This document shows, piece after piece, positions 35,332-46,937 of a stretch of 64,000 nucleotides of DNA. The stretch is from Neolewinella litorea. Its GTDB lineage: Bacteria; Bacteroidota; Bacteroidia; Chitinophagales; Saprospiraceae. The DNA lies in NCBI RefSeq assembly GCF_004803465.1, contig NZ_SRSF01000008.1:62001-126000 (forward strand). Direction: 5' to 3'. Every line of letters starts with the position of its first letter. Position 1 is the first letter of the stretch. Made by a program: the position numbers and the translations under genes. The notes beneath the pieces are model-generated. The model made no database searches and was not told the origin of the DNA. It was given only the letters and a program-made list of their open reading frames with translations.

Positions 35332-36623
35332 TCCAACTGCCGCAGATACGCCGATAACCGCGCTTCCAGATTACCCTGCCGCGCCAGGAACTGGAAGCGC
35401 GGATCGGTGTAAATGACCGACAGGTCAATCGGCGTGATCCGGTAGGCCCGGGCCAGGGCCTGCAAGGACTCCTCCGCCCGCTCCTGCAGGGAGTAATATT
35501 TGGCCATCTGAACCAGGGCAAGACTTTTATCGGCCGGAGTAACGGCCATCCCCATGGCCCGCTGCAAGTACTCGATTCCGTCCTGGGGGCGCCCGGCCTG
35601 GGCGTAGACCAGTCCGACTTCCGATACCGCGACTACGCTGCGCGGAAGGTAGGTTAGTACCGAATCCAGGTGTACCAGCGCCTGGGAATAGCGCTTGCGG
35701 GCCAGGGCTTCATCCTTGGCAATCCAGAAATCAAGTACCACATTGGAGTATTCACCGCTGAGGGTGGTGGGTACCGGAGGCCCGTCTACCGCACTGACCA
35801 CCTCCAGGGTGTAGTCGCGCCAGTCGAAGGTGCAGGCCAGGAACAGGTCGGGATCGGTCGGCGCGCCCCATTCGCTGCGGTCGACGCCGTCGCCGTAGTA
35901 AACCCGGTACCACTTGCCGTCGACGGGAATTTCCACCCACACTTCATTCTCCCGCACCTCGCCGTAACTGAGCACCTTTCCCGACACAACCCGGTGCGGC
36001 ACGTCCAGGTACTGCAGGGCCAACGACAGCAGCAGGTGCTTCCGCCGCGGCGTGGTGCGCCGGCGATAGAGGTCGGCCAGCAAGGGTTGACCGTAATCGA
36101 ATTCATCCGTGCTGCGTACCGTCTTGACCCGCCGCCCCAGCCGGCGGACGAGCCGGTCGACGTCGGCCACCGTGGTATCACTGGCGTTGAGGGTACTCAG
36201 TTCGGTCTGCCGGGCATCCTCCCGGTTCAGCGGGGGGATGATGTAGGGCTCGTCGCTGCGGTCCGCGGGCCAGGCAAATGATTTGGCAGGTCCCTGCAGC
36301 AGACTGTCGCCGTCCCAGGCGGGTACCGGATCGACCTGCACGCGGTAGCTGAAGTGCAGACTGTCGGCCTCCGTCAGTCGGTTCAGGTTCCAGCGGTAGG
36401 CACCCTGCTCACCCCGCCCGGGGCGGGCGGCGGGCGGTTGGGAGAGCACCACCTGGCTGACGGTCTGCCGGTCGTTATTACGCGGTAAGCGGGCATACAG
36501 GGTAGCCTCGGTCACGGGAACGCCATCGGGAAGGTAGAGGGTCTCCCGAACGGAGTACACCGATTGGCCCGGGAGGGAAGCGGCGAAAAACAGGGTAAGG
36601 AGCAGGACGACAACGATGCGCAA
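35328..36623 (-). CDS. Secreted protein with degenerate transglutaminase-like domain and TPR-like C-terminus
   Basis: 431 aa if it starts at the TTG at 36623, which is directly followed by a signal sequence (RIVVVLLLTLFFAASLPGQ); the frame stays open to 36737 but the upstream residues look random. After beta-rich N-terminal residues, RRKHLLLSLALQYLDVPHRV and VWVEIPVDGKWYRVYYGDG resemble the transglutaminase-like core. The catalytic Cys and His positions are not conserved, so it is probably not an enzyme. The C-terminal third (about 310-431) forms TPR-like helices (ARKRYSQALVHLDSVL, GLVYAQAGRPQDGIEYLQRA). Function unknown; probably periplasmic. Confidence 0.75.
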   Translation of the reverse strand: MRIVVVLLLTLFFAASLPGQSVYSVRETLYLPDGVPVTEATLYARLPRNNDRQTVSQVVLSQPPAARPGRGEQGAYRWNLNRLTEADSLHFSYRVQVDPVPAWDGDSLLQGPAKSFAWPADRSDEPYIIPPLNREDARQTELSTLNASDTTVADVDRLVRRLGRRVKTVRSTDEFDYGQPLLADLYRRRTTPRRKHLLLSLALQYLDVPHRVVSGKVLSYGEVRENEVWVEIPVDGKWYRVYYGDGVDRSEWGAPTDPDLFLACTFDWRDYTLEVVSAVDGPPVPTTLSGEYSNVVLDFWIAKDEALARKRYSQALVHLDSVLTYLPRSVVAVSEVGLVYAQAGRPQDGIEYLQRAMGMAVTPADKSLALVQMAKYYSLQERAEESLQALARAYRITPIDLSVIYTDPRFQFLARQGNLEARLSAYLRQLD

Positions 36624-36679
36624 GGCGGTGGGGGGCTTTGCCGACAAAGATAGTACCCTCCCTATTCCGTGAATTAGGG

Positions 36680-37678
36680 ATGACCCAAGTTCACCTTCAT
36701 GCCACCCCAAATCCAGGACACTCCCGCTTTCCCCCAACTGCGGTGGCCCTACTGTTCGCCGTCCTGACCGGCCTATGTCTGCTGGTCATGCTGCAGGACG
36801 TCCTGCACGCCGGACGGTTGGGGTATGACTACTACTGATCGGAATCCGGGCTCTTCGGAGCCTTCTGGCTGTTGATGTTTTCTTTCTTTCCGCTGCTGCG
36901 CTGGCTGTGCCGGCGGGGGTGCCCGCGGCAGTACCCTTTGCCGCTGGTCGTCGCCGGGGCGGTAGCGGTTACGGCCTGCCTACACTTTCTGCTTTTCCCC
37001 GCCCTGGTGTACGGCTGGTCCACCTGAGTGCTGGGTTCCCCCTTCCCTTACGGCCGGAGCCTGGGCTACCTGCTGGCCACGAACCTCTACGGCTGTCTGC
37101 TGGGGTACGGCATCCTCACGGTTTTCATCCTGTGGGGCGGAACCACCCTACCCGGCACGCAAGCCGACGCAGCCCCGGCACCCGCGGTCGCGCCCACCCT
37201 CAGCGTCAAGATAGGCGGGCTAACGACCCTACTTCCCGTGGCCGACCTGCGCTACGCCCTCGCGGAAAAGCCCTACGTGGCCCTGCACACCGCGGACCGA
37301 AAGTACCTGGTCAGTGAATCGCTGAACGAACTGGCCGGCCGGCTGTCCCCCCACGGCTTCGTGCGCGTGCACAAATCCTCCGTGGTACGGCTGTCTGCCA
37401 TAACCGGCTACCTATCCCGCCGCAACGGCGACTACGACCTGGCACTGGAGGGCGGGCGGACGCAGCGCTTGAGCCGGCATTACCTCGAAGCTTTTGTCGC
37501 GGCGGTGGCGGCGAACACGGGTGGGCAAAAAGGGTACACGGGTCAGCAAACCCAAGCTGCCCGCCTGACGCTGCTGGTATACGCCAACGGTAACGTGATC
37601 GGCAATTGGGTGGATTCGCCGCCGACTCCGGAACGCTTCGCCCGAGTGAGCGCGCGGATGCGGGGCGGGGCATACTAG
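36680..37678 (+). pseudogene. Four-helix membrane LytTR regulator interrupted by two in-frame TGA codons
   Basis: One continuous frame of 333 codons from the ATG at 36680. It encodes four membrane helices (about AVALLFAVLTGLCLLVML, LFGAFWLLMFSFFPLL, VVAGAVAVTACLHFLLFP and LATNLYGCLLGYGILTVF) and a C-terminal LytTR DNA-binding domain (VALHTADRKYLVSESLNEL, HGFVRVHKSSVVRL, RRNGDYDLALEGG). This is the common Bacteroidota membrane-LytTR architecture. TGA codons interrupt it at 36836-36838 and 37025-37027; both could derive from TGG. The part from 37028 (a GTG) is open and could give a 216-aa protein with one helix and the DNA-binding domain. Other genes here end in TGA, so recoding is unlikely. 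It is divergent from the TPR protein gene. Confidence 0.75.
37176..37195 (+). repeat. Dispersed CGGCACCYGCG element inside the LytTR gene
   Basis: CGGCACCCGCGGTCGCGCCC matches copy 4 at 19 of 20 positions. It encodes part of the Ala/Pro-rich linker (APAPAVAPT) between the last membrane helix and the LytTR domain, where an insertion would be tolerated. Confidence 0.5.
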
Positions 37679-37766
37679 CCTTCCCCGGCAGTGAGCAGTT
37701 CTATGGTGTGGATTTCCGCGACCGGCAGCGGTGGGTTCCGCACCTATAGCAAGGAGACCGTCTGGT

Positions 37767-40124
37767 TCATTCCCTCAGCAGGCGCACATCGTAGATAGCA
37801 GCCGTGGCGGACCCCGCATGCGCCCGGAAGCTCACCCGGAACCCGTCTGGTTTGTCCAGCCCGGCGGGCAGGGCATATTCCTCGCTGTAGAATATCGGTC
37901 CGCGATCGCCGGCGGGGCGGACGGTGGCCACCTTGGTATTGCCGACAAAAAGGTCAAAGGCGTAATCGGTATCGGATCCGTAATAAGTAACGCGCAGTCG
38001 GTCGGCCGTTTCGGAGTGATCCCGCAGGGTGTAGGCAAAGCGGTCGCGGGCCCTGCGCCAGTGCCGGCCGTCGCGGGTACCGCTCTCGGTCATGGTGCCG
38101 GTGTAGTCATGTTCCACTTCGGGTTGCTGCTCGCCGGGGCTGACACGGTCGACCGTCCGCTCGTCCAGCCGTCGGCTTTCGGCCTCCTCCCGCTGCTGTA
38201 ATTTCCGCCACGCGTCCAGGGTTTCCCGGTCGGTAACCCTCCAGTAGATCACGTAGCGGGTATCGTGTACCCGGTAGAAAGGAATTAGGGCCCGTTGCGA
38301 CACTGTGGCCGGATAAATGACGTCGGGGGCCGCCAAACCGAGCGGAGTGCCCGCAATGATCTGAAACGCTTCGGCAATCTCCCGGGGGTCGTGCCCCACC
38401 AGCACCGGCGCGTCGCTGAGCGGCCGGGTGGGGCCGGCGGCCACGTGGCCCATGCGGGAGTCGTCGGCGATGAGACCGTCCAGGTCGGTGGAGGAGGTGG
38501 GGGCGGCCATCACCAGGGGGCCGTGCACCACGGCGTACCACGCACTCCCGTCGGGCAAGCCCTCCAGGGTAGTGTGCATAGGCAATTCCCACTCGATGCG
38601 GTCGCCGACCCGCCATTCCCGCCGGATCGTCACGTAACCGCTACCGGTGCCCGCCACCGGTTCGCCGTTGACGGTAGCCCGTAGTCGCCCGTCGGTGGCC
38701 CACTCCGGCCGGCGCAGCAACACCGTGAACGGTCCGGCCGGGGCCGCCTTGATCGTCAGGCTGCTGCCGGCTTCATCCGGGAAGGTATTGCGTTGGCTGA
38801 CGCGCAGCCCCCGCTCCGGCCAGTCGAGCGTGGAGGGAATGAACAGGTTGACCAGCAGACTGTCGGGACCGTGGTGGGCGTAGATCAGTTCTCCGTACTT
38901 GGTGTGGTTCTCCAGTCCCGACCCTACGCAGCACCAGAAGGACTGCTGAGGCGAGGAATACACCCGGTAGTGATCGGGTCGCATGGGCGTGAAGTAGACC
39001 AGTCCGCCGTGTTCCGGGTGCTGCGAGGCCAGGATGTGGTTGTAGAGCGCGCGTTCGTAGTAGGCCAGGTAACGGGCGTCGCCCTCCGCTTCGTAGAGCT
39101 GCCGGCTCAGGCGGAGCATATTGTAGGTGTTGCAGGTTTCGGGGCCCTGCACGTCCTCGATCATGGCCGAGAAGTCGTCGGCGGAGTGAAAATGTTCCCG
39201 TACGCTGTTCCCGCCGATGGCCACGGTGCGCTCGGCGACCACCGTCTCCCAGAAGTCGCGGGCCGCCCGGTGCCAGCTGCTGTCGCCGCTGAGCTTGGCG
39301 ATGCGTTCGTAGCCGATCACCTTCGGGATCTGGGTGTTGGCGTGCAGGCCCGTCAGGCGACTTTCGCCGGCTAAGAGGGGGTCCAGCAGTTCACGGTCGG
39401 AGAAGCGCCGGGCCAGTTCCAGGAACTTGTCGTCGCCGGTCACGGCCGCGAGGTCGGCGAAGGACTCGTTCATCCCCCCCGGTTCGGCGTACACGATCCG
39501 TTGCAGTTGCTCATCCGTCAACGGTGCCAGCAGCGCATACGCCCACTCGCCCAGGGCAACGAACATTTTCCCCGCCCGCTCACTCCCCGCGTACTGCCAG
39601 GCGTCGCGCAGGCCGGCGAAGGTCTTGTGCAGGTTATACCAGGGCACCCACTTGCCGTTGAGCGAGAAGCGTTCTGCCTCGATCTCTCCCGCCGCCAGTT
39701 CCGGCCAGATGTCGCGGCCGCCGGGAACGCCCCCGAGGTAGCCGTCGCCGCCGGCTTTTTGGGCCCGTTCCAGCCCGTCCAGCATGTATTCCAGTCGGGC
39801 GCGTACCGTGTCCGTCCCCGTAGCGGCGTAAAGCATGGCCAGGGCCGAGACGTAGTGTCCGCCCACGTGACCGCCCAGTCCCGAGGCTTCCCAATTGCCG
39901 TAGCCCGGTTGGCGGGGCGTCAATCCTGCTTCCTGCAGGTAGGGCGCGAGCAGGCGATCCGGGTCCAGCGCCAGCAGATAATCGCGGTCGCGCTCCTCGG
40001 CGTTCAGGAACGGACTTTCCTCCAGCCGTACCGCGGAGAGGGGGAACAGTTGGGGGCCGCCGTGCTGGGCGCACAAGCGTGATCCACACAGGAGGAGAAA
40101 GGCTACGAGACCGGCGTACTTCAT
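37767..40124 (-). CDS. Secreted GH127-family beta-L-arabinofuranosidase-like enzyme
   Basis: 785 aa from the ATG at 40124, where the signal peptide starts (MKYAGLVAFLLLCGSRLCAQ). The (alpha/alpha)6 domain carries the family zinc and nucleophile residues: Glu329 and Cys331 in GPETCNTYNML and Cys398-Cys399 in FWCCVGSGLENHTKYGE. A nearby Glu310 (REHF) is the likely acid/base. NWEASGLGGHVGGHYVSALA is also typical. Two C-terminal beta domains follow; the last (YYGSDTDYAFDLFVGNTKVA) is common in Bacteroidota members. The family removes beta-L-arabinofuranose from plant glycoproteins and pectin-like glycans. It is divergent from the GH2 gene, with 304 bp between the starts, suggesting shared control. 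Confidence 0.93.
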   Translation of the reverse strand: MKYAGLVAFLLLCGSRLCAQHGGPQLFPLSAVRLEESPFLNAEERDRDYLLALDPDRLLAPYLQEAGLTPRQPGYGNWEASGLGGHVGGHYVSALAMLYAATGTDTVRARLEYMLDGLERAQKAGGDGYLGGVPGGRDIWPELAAGEIEAERFSLNGKWVPWYNLHKTFAGLRDAWQYAGSERAGKMFVALGEWAYALLAPLTDEQLQRIVYAEPGGMNESFADLAAVTGDDKFLELARRFSDRELLDPLLAGESRLTGLHANTQIPKVIGYERIAKLSGDSSWHRAARDFWETVVAERTVAIGGNSVREHFHSADDFSAMIEDVQGPETCNTYNMLRLSRQLYEAEGDARYLAYYERALYNHILASQHPEHGGLVYFTPMRPDHYRVYSSPQQSFWCCVGSGLENHTKYGELIYAHHGPDSLLVNLFIPSTLDWPERGLRVSQRNTFPDEAGSSLTIKAAPAGPFTVLLRRPEWATDGRLRATVNGEPVAGTGSGYVTIRREWRVGDRIEWELPMHTTLEGLPDGSAWYAVVHGPLVMAAPTSSTDLDGLIADDSRMGHVAAGPTRPLSDAPVLVGHDPREIAEAFQIIAGTPLGLAAPDVIYPATVSQRALIPFYRVHDTRYVIYWRVTDRETLDAWRKLQQREEAESRRLDERTVDRVSPGEQQPEVEHDYTGTMTESGTRDGRHWRRARDRFAYTLRDHSETADRLRVTYYGSDTDYAFDLFVGNTKVATVRPAGDRGPIFYSEEYALPAGLDKPDGFRVSFRAHAGSATAAIYDVRLLRE

Positions 40125-40186
40125 ATTTGTTATCGTGACATTTAAAGGTAGTGGTTTCCCATCCTTTCCCGTCGAAAGCTTCCGGA

Positions 40187-40206
40187 GGGCGCGGCCGCGG
40201 GTGCCG
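40187..40206 (-). repeat. Dispersed CGGCACCYGCG element, copy 6
   Basis: Minus-strand reading CGGCACCCGCGGCCGCGCCC, identical to copies 4 and the one inside the CHAT gene. It is 62 bp upstream of the GH127 start, in the same orientation. Confidence 0.7.
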
Positions 40207-40264
40207 GGCCGGGGGGTAAGTGCCTTATCCGTCGGTAACCACGGCCCCGGCTGCACGGGCAAAA

Positions 40265-40283
40265 CGGCACCCGCGCGCCGCCG
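40265..40283 (+). repeat. Dispersed CGGCACCYGCG element, copy 7
   Basis: CGGCACCCGCGCGCCGCCG, identical to the copy at 13072. As at 13072 it is followed by a GTTGGACGG half-site (here 7 bp later), so the two repeat types may form one composite element. Confidence 0.7.
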
Positions 40284-40347
40284 CCCTCCGTTGGACGGGA
40301 GTGGATCGGACGGACGCGACGCGGACATATTCAGGAGTAGCGCGTGA

Positions 40348-43560
<3,213 letters not shown>

Positions 43561-43899
43561 CCTTCAATTTTACGCGACTGGTAACGCCACCCTCCTACGG
43601 GAAAGGGGAGGGATGCTGGTATGCGAAAACCTCAAATATGGGAACTTCAGATTCGTCATCCGACGAACGGCAGGCACGAATGGCCATACGTACAATTGTC
43701 ACGGGGACGACATTTTAGACCTCTCTTGCCCTATTTCTCCTTTTTCTTCGAACATCCATTGTTAAAACACCCAGCCCGGGAAATTTTAATTGGGTGTTCG
43801 GCCGTTTGAGGGGGGCTTGCACGATGTTGTTGTGTTGTCCCGTGCGTGTGCAAGCGAGTTTAGTTTTTGCACCTGATTCTCTCTGTTTATCTCTCTCTC
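43561..43899. promoter_or_regulatory. Gap between GH2 and the T9SS CBM/PKD gene
   Basis: 339 bp without a supportable gene. It holds an 8-bp inverted repeat at 43766-43798 and a TAGTTTTTG at 43861-43869, which resembles the -7 consensus with one extra base and lies 31 bp before the next start. A pyrimidine-rich CT tract precedes the ATG. Confidence 0.35.
43766..43798. promoter_or_regulatory. Inverted repeat AACACCCA-N17-TGGGTGTT
   Basis: Perfect 8-bp arms at 43766-43773 and 43791-43798 around an AT-rich loop, 102 bp before the next gene. It may be a weak hairpin terminating GH2 transcription or an operator. Confidence 0.4.
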
Positions 43900-46851
43900 A
43901 TGAAATTTACACTGGCGCTCAAGGGCGCAATAGCTACCGCTTTTCCCAAACCCAGCTTCCTGGCGTTCCTCCTCCTCCTCCTAGCCACTTCAGCCCTCTG
44001 GGCGGTGCCTCCGGCCTTTGCCGGGCCGACCGCCAAGCCGATTCCGGCGCAGAATGTGATGGCAGAGACGCCGCGGACCTTCGTGGTCAACGGCTCTTTC
44101 ACGGGTCAGGACCTGACCTACTCCGCCTCCCAGGCCGACGGCAGGGACCTGCCCGACTGGATGAGCTTCTCACCCTCCACTGGAACCTTCAAGATGCTCG
44201 CTCCGGCCGCCGCGGTCGGAGAACTCTTCCACTTCCGGGTAACCGCCCGTGGTGCTGACGGCCTTACGGCCAGCTCCACCTTTTACCTGATGGTGGGGGA
44301 CAACTGGCCCGATTGCCGCATCGACGCCAGTACCGACCGCCTCGGAAAGATCATCCACTGCGCCGGAGACACCGTCACCCTGCGCGGTGCTTCCCACAAC
44401 GACCAATACCGCTGGACCGGGCCGTCTGGCTTTGCTTCCACCGAACAGGAGCCCCGCGTCACCGTCCCCGGCCTTTACGTACTCTCCACGGGCGATGCCG
44501 CCTGCCCCAACCGGGCCATCGTGGAGGTCATGAATCTGAACGACTGCGCCGAGGATCCCGACAACAACAACATCCCCGTTGCCCTCATCCGCGCCGACCG
44601 GCTTACCGGGGGCAGTCCGCTGACCATAAATTTTGATGCCACCACCTCCAACGACGTCGACGGCGACGTGCTGCAGTACGTGTGGTTGTGGGAAGGCGGC
44701 TCCGCCACCGGCCCGAAGCCCTCCATTACTTTTCCCCAGGGCAGCCACGAGGTGATCCTGCTGGTGACCGACGATACCGGTGCCCGCTCCACCGATCGGG
44801 TCTACGTTAATGGATTCCCACCCCCGACCTACGCCAGCTTCTGGCTGGAGGCCGAATGCGCCCGTATCGGCGACAACTGGGTGGCGGAAGACAGCGATAA
44901 TGCTGCGGGAGGCACCTACGTGAAGGCCCTGCGCACCTCCACCTCCTCGGCCCCCGCCGACTCGCCCGAAAACCACATCCGCTTTGTCGTGCGGGATGCC
45001 AGGGAAGGCGCCTTCCGGCTTTTTGCCCGCGTGGATGCCCCGGACGGCTTCAGCGACTCTTACTACGTCCGCGTTAACGAAGGCCCCTGGTACGCCTGGA
45101 AGTCCGGACTGGTCCGCGGCATGGGTTTCCAATGGAACGAGATGCTGCAGCAACTCAACCTGGTTGGTGGCACCAACACGATCGACATCGCTTACCGCGA
45201 ATCGAATACCCGCATCGACAAGCTATTCCTGACGGCCACCACCGACCGCCCCGGCGGCCTCGGCGGTACCGACTACAGCTGTACCGCCCCGAATGAGCCC
45301 CCCGTAGCCGTCGCCTCCGTCAACCGGACCGTAGGCACCGCCCCCCTCGCCGTAACCTTCGACGGTACCGCCTCCTCGGACCTCGACGGCAAAATCGTCT
45401 CTTACGACTGGACATGGGCCGGCGGTTCCGCCCGGGGCATTCAGCCCACCGTTACCCTCTCCGCCGGTTCCTACGCCGTTACCCTTACCGTTACCGACGA
45501 CGGCGGACTACAGGACAGCGACGTGGTCAACGTACAGGTTGATGCTGCCCAGGCACCGCCCGCAGATGGCGACTACTGGCTGGAAGCGGAGTGCGCCGCG
45601 GTAGGCAACCGCTGGACCACTTCTTCCTCCTCCAACGCCTCCGGCGGGAAGTACGTAGTGGCGCAGTCTGACAATTCCATGTCCGTAGCTCCGGCCGACC
45701 TGGACGAAAATCGCGTCCGCTTCACGGTCTCGGCAGCTTCCGCCGGCACTTTCAAGCTTTTCGCCCGCATCAATGCCCCCTCCAATACGCAGGATTCCTA
45801 CTGGGTTCGCCTCAACGGCGGGGAATGGTACAAGTGGAACAGCCGGATCATTCAGTCGAGCGGCTTCCAGTGGAACCAGCTGCCCATCACCCTGGCCCTG
45901 AAGGCCGGAGGAAACACCATCGACTTCGCCTTCCGGGAGCCGGGTACCCAGCTCGACAAACTGTACCTGACGGGTAAAGGCTCCCTGCCTACCGGCTTCG
46001 GTGCCGCCGCCGACAACTGCGGCGAGAGCAGCCCCGCCGGCGCGATTGAGGCCGAGTGTGCCCTGCTGAGCACCGGATGGAGCCAGCAATACTCCTCCGG
46101 CGCCGCCGGAGGATCCTACATGGTCTTCATGGGCGACCGCCACCTCGACGAGCCCGCCGCTACCGACGTCGGCCAGGAACTGCGCTACGAAGTAGTTACC
46201 ACCGAAGCCGGTCCTTACCACCTCTTCATGCGGGTCGACGCTCCCGATCCCTCCCGCAACAGCGTATGGGTGAAGGTGGACAACCAGCCCTGGATGAAGT
46301 TCTGGCGGGAAACCACCGGCGATCAGCTGCTGACCACCGGCTTCGAATGGCGGAAGGTCAACCACGACGGAACGGCGCGCAGCATCGAACTGGGTGTTGG
46401 CTACCACACCATCCGCGTGGCGAACCGCGAACCGGGCACCAAGGTCGACAAGCTGATGCTGACCACCGCCGACGCTGCACCCAGCGGATACGGACCCGAG
46501 GCCGCCAACTGCGGCAGCACGACCTCGCAGGCCCTGAACTCCACCATGTCTTCGCTCTCCGCCACCCCCACCGGGGTATCTACCACCGGACTTGCCGGCG
46601 CGCCGATCGTGGATGTCTTCCCCAACCCCGCCGTCGACCAGCTCACGCTGGAACTGAACAGCGACTACACCGGCACGGTCGACCTGATCGTCTACGACCT
46701 CCACGGACGCCGCGTGCAGGAGCAGGTACTGGAGAAGGACAGCGACCACCTCACCGCGAATCTGACCATCGGCTCGCTACCGAGCGGCATGTACCAGGTG
46801 CGCGTGATCGAGGGTGACCGCAGTACCACCGAATCCTTCATCCGCCGCTAA
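43900..46851 (+). CDS. T9SS-secreted protein with Ig/PKD domains and three CBM6/35-like modules
   Basis: 983 aa from the ATG at 43900 (longer reading adds a non-conserved leader). A long signal region (LAFLLLLLATSALWAVPPAF) is followed by a cadherin/Ig-like domain (FVVNGSFTGQDLTYSASQ, LPDWMSFSPSTGTF), a cysteine-bearing Ig-like domain, and a PKD domain (NFDATTSNDVDGDVLQYVW). CBM-like module 1 is at about 314-450 (WLEAECARIGDNW), a second PKD domain at about 465-545, and modules 2 and 3 start near 560 and 716 (WLEAECAAVGNRW, AIEAECALLSTGW). The sorting domain is at about 905-983 (DVFPNPAVDQLTLELNSD). Each CBM ends in a conserved ...TKVDKL-type strand. It probably binds polysaccharide at the surface; the ligand is unknown. 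Confidence 0.87.
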   Translation: MKFTLALKGAIATAFPKPSFLAFLLLLLATSALWAVPPAFAGPTAKPIPAQNVMAETPRTFVVNGSFTGQDLTYSASQADGRDLPDWMSFSPSTGTFKMLAPAAAVGELFHFRVTARGADGLTASSTFYLMVGDNWPDCRIDASTDRLGKIIHCAGDTVTLRGASHNDQYRWTGPSGFASTEQEPRVTVPGLYVLSTGDAACPNRAIVEVMNLNDCAEDPDNNNIPVALIRADRLTGGSPLTINFDATTSNDVDGDVLQYVWLWEGGSATGPKPSITFPQGSHEVILLVTDDTGARSTDRVYVNGFPPPTYASFWLEAECARIGDNWVAEDSDNAAGGTYVKALRTSTSSAPADSPENHIRFVVRDAREGAFRLFARVDAPDGFSDSYYVRVNEGPWYAWKSGLVRGMGFQWNEMLQQLNLVGGTNTIDIAYRESNTRIDKLFLTATTDRPGGLGGTDYSCTAPNEPPVAVASVNRTVGTAPLAVTFDGTASSDLDGKIVSYDWTWAGGSARGIQPTVTLSAGSYAVTLTVTDDGGLQDSDVVNVQVDAAQAPPADGDYWLEAECAAVGNRWTTSSSSNASGGKYVVAQSDNSMSVAPADLDENRVRFTVSAASAGTFKLFARINAPSNTQDSYWVRLNGGEWYKWNSRIIQSSGFQWNQLPITLALKAGGNTIDFAFREPGTQLDKLYLTGKGSLPTGFGAAADNCGESSPAGAIEAECALLSTGWSQQYSSGAAGGSYMVFMGDRHLDEPAATDVGQELRYEVVTTEAGPYHLFMRVDAPDPSRNSVWVKVDNQPWMKFWRETTGDQLLTTGFEWRKVNHDGTARSIELGVGYHTIRVANREPGTKVDKLMLTTADAAPSGYGPEAANCGSTTSQALNSTMSSLSATPTGVSTTGLAGAPIVDVFPNPAVDQLTLELNSDYTGTVDLIVYDLHGRRVQEQVLEKDSDHLTANLTIGSLPSGMYQVRVIEGDRSTTESFIRR

Positions 46852-46875
46852 CCCAACCGGCTTATTGAAAGGGAA

Positions 46876-46908
46876 CCGCCCCGCCCGATCGTCGATCGGG
46901 CGGGGCGG
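46876..46908. terminator. Bidirectional hairpin between convergent genes
   Basis: A perfect 15-bp stem (CCGCCCCGCCCGATC and complement) with loop GTC, 24 bp after the T9SS gene stop and 29 bp beyond the convergent acyl-CoA ligase stop. It lacks a long T run, but the very GC-rich stem and placement support termination. Confidence 0.75.
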
Positions 46909-46937
46909 TCTCGTTACGGGGGTTACGGCCGGGGGGG

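Noticed and set aside
36680-37678. Alternative genetic code with TGA as Trp
   Set aside because: Other intact genes here end in TGA (for example susD and GH2), so TGA is a normal stop.
43621-43809. 62-codon open frame between GH2 and the CBM/PKD gene
   Set aside because: No recognisable features and AT/GC pattern unlike the coding regions; treated as leader sequence.
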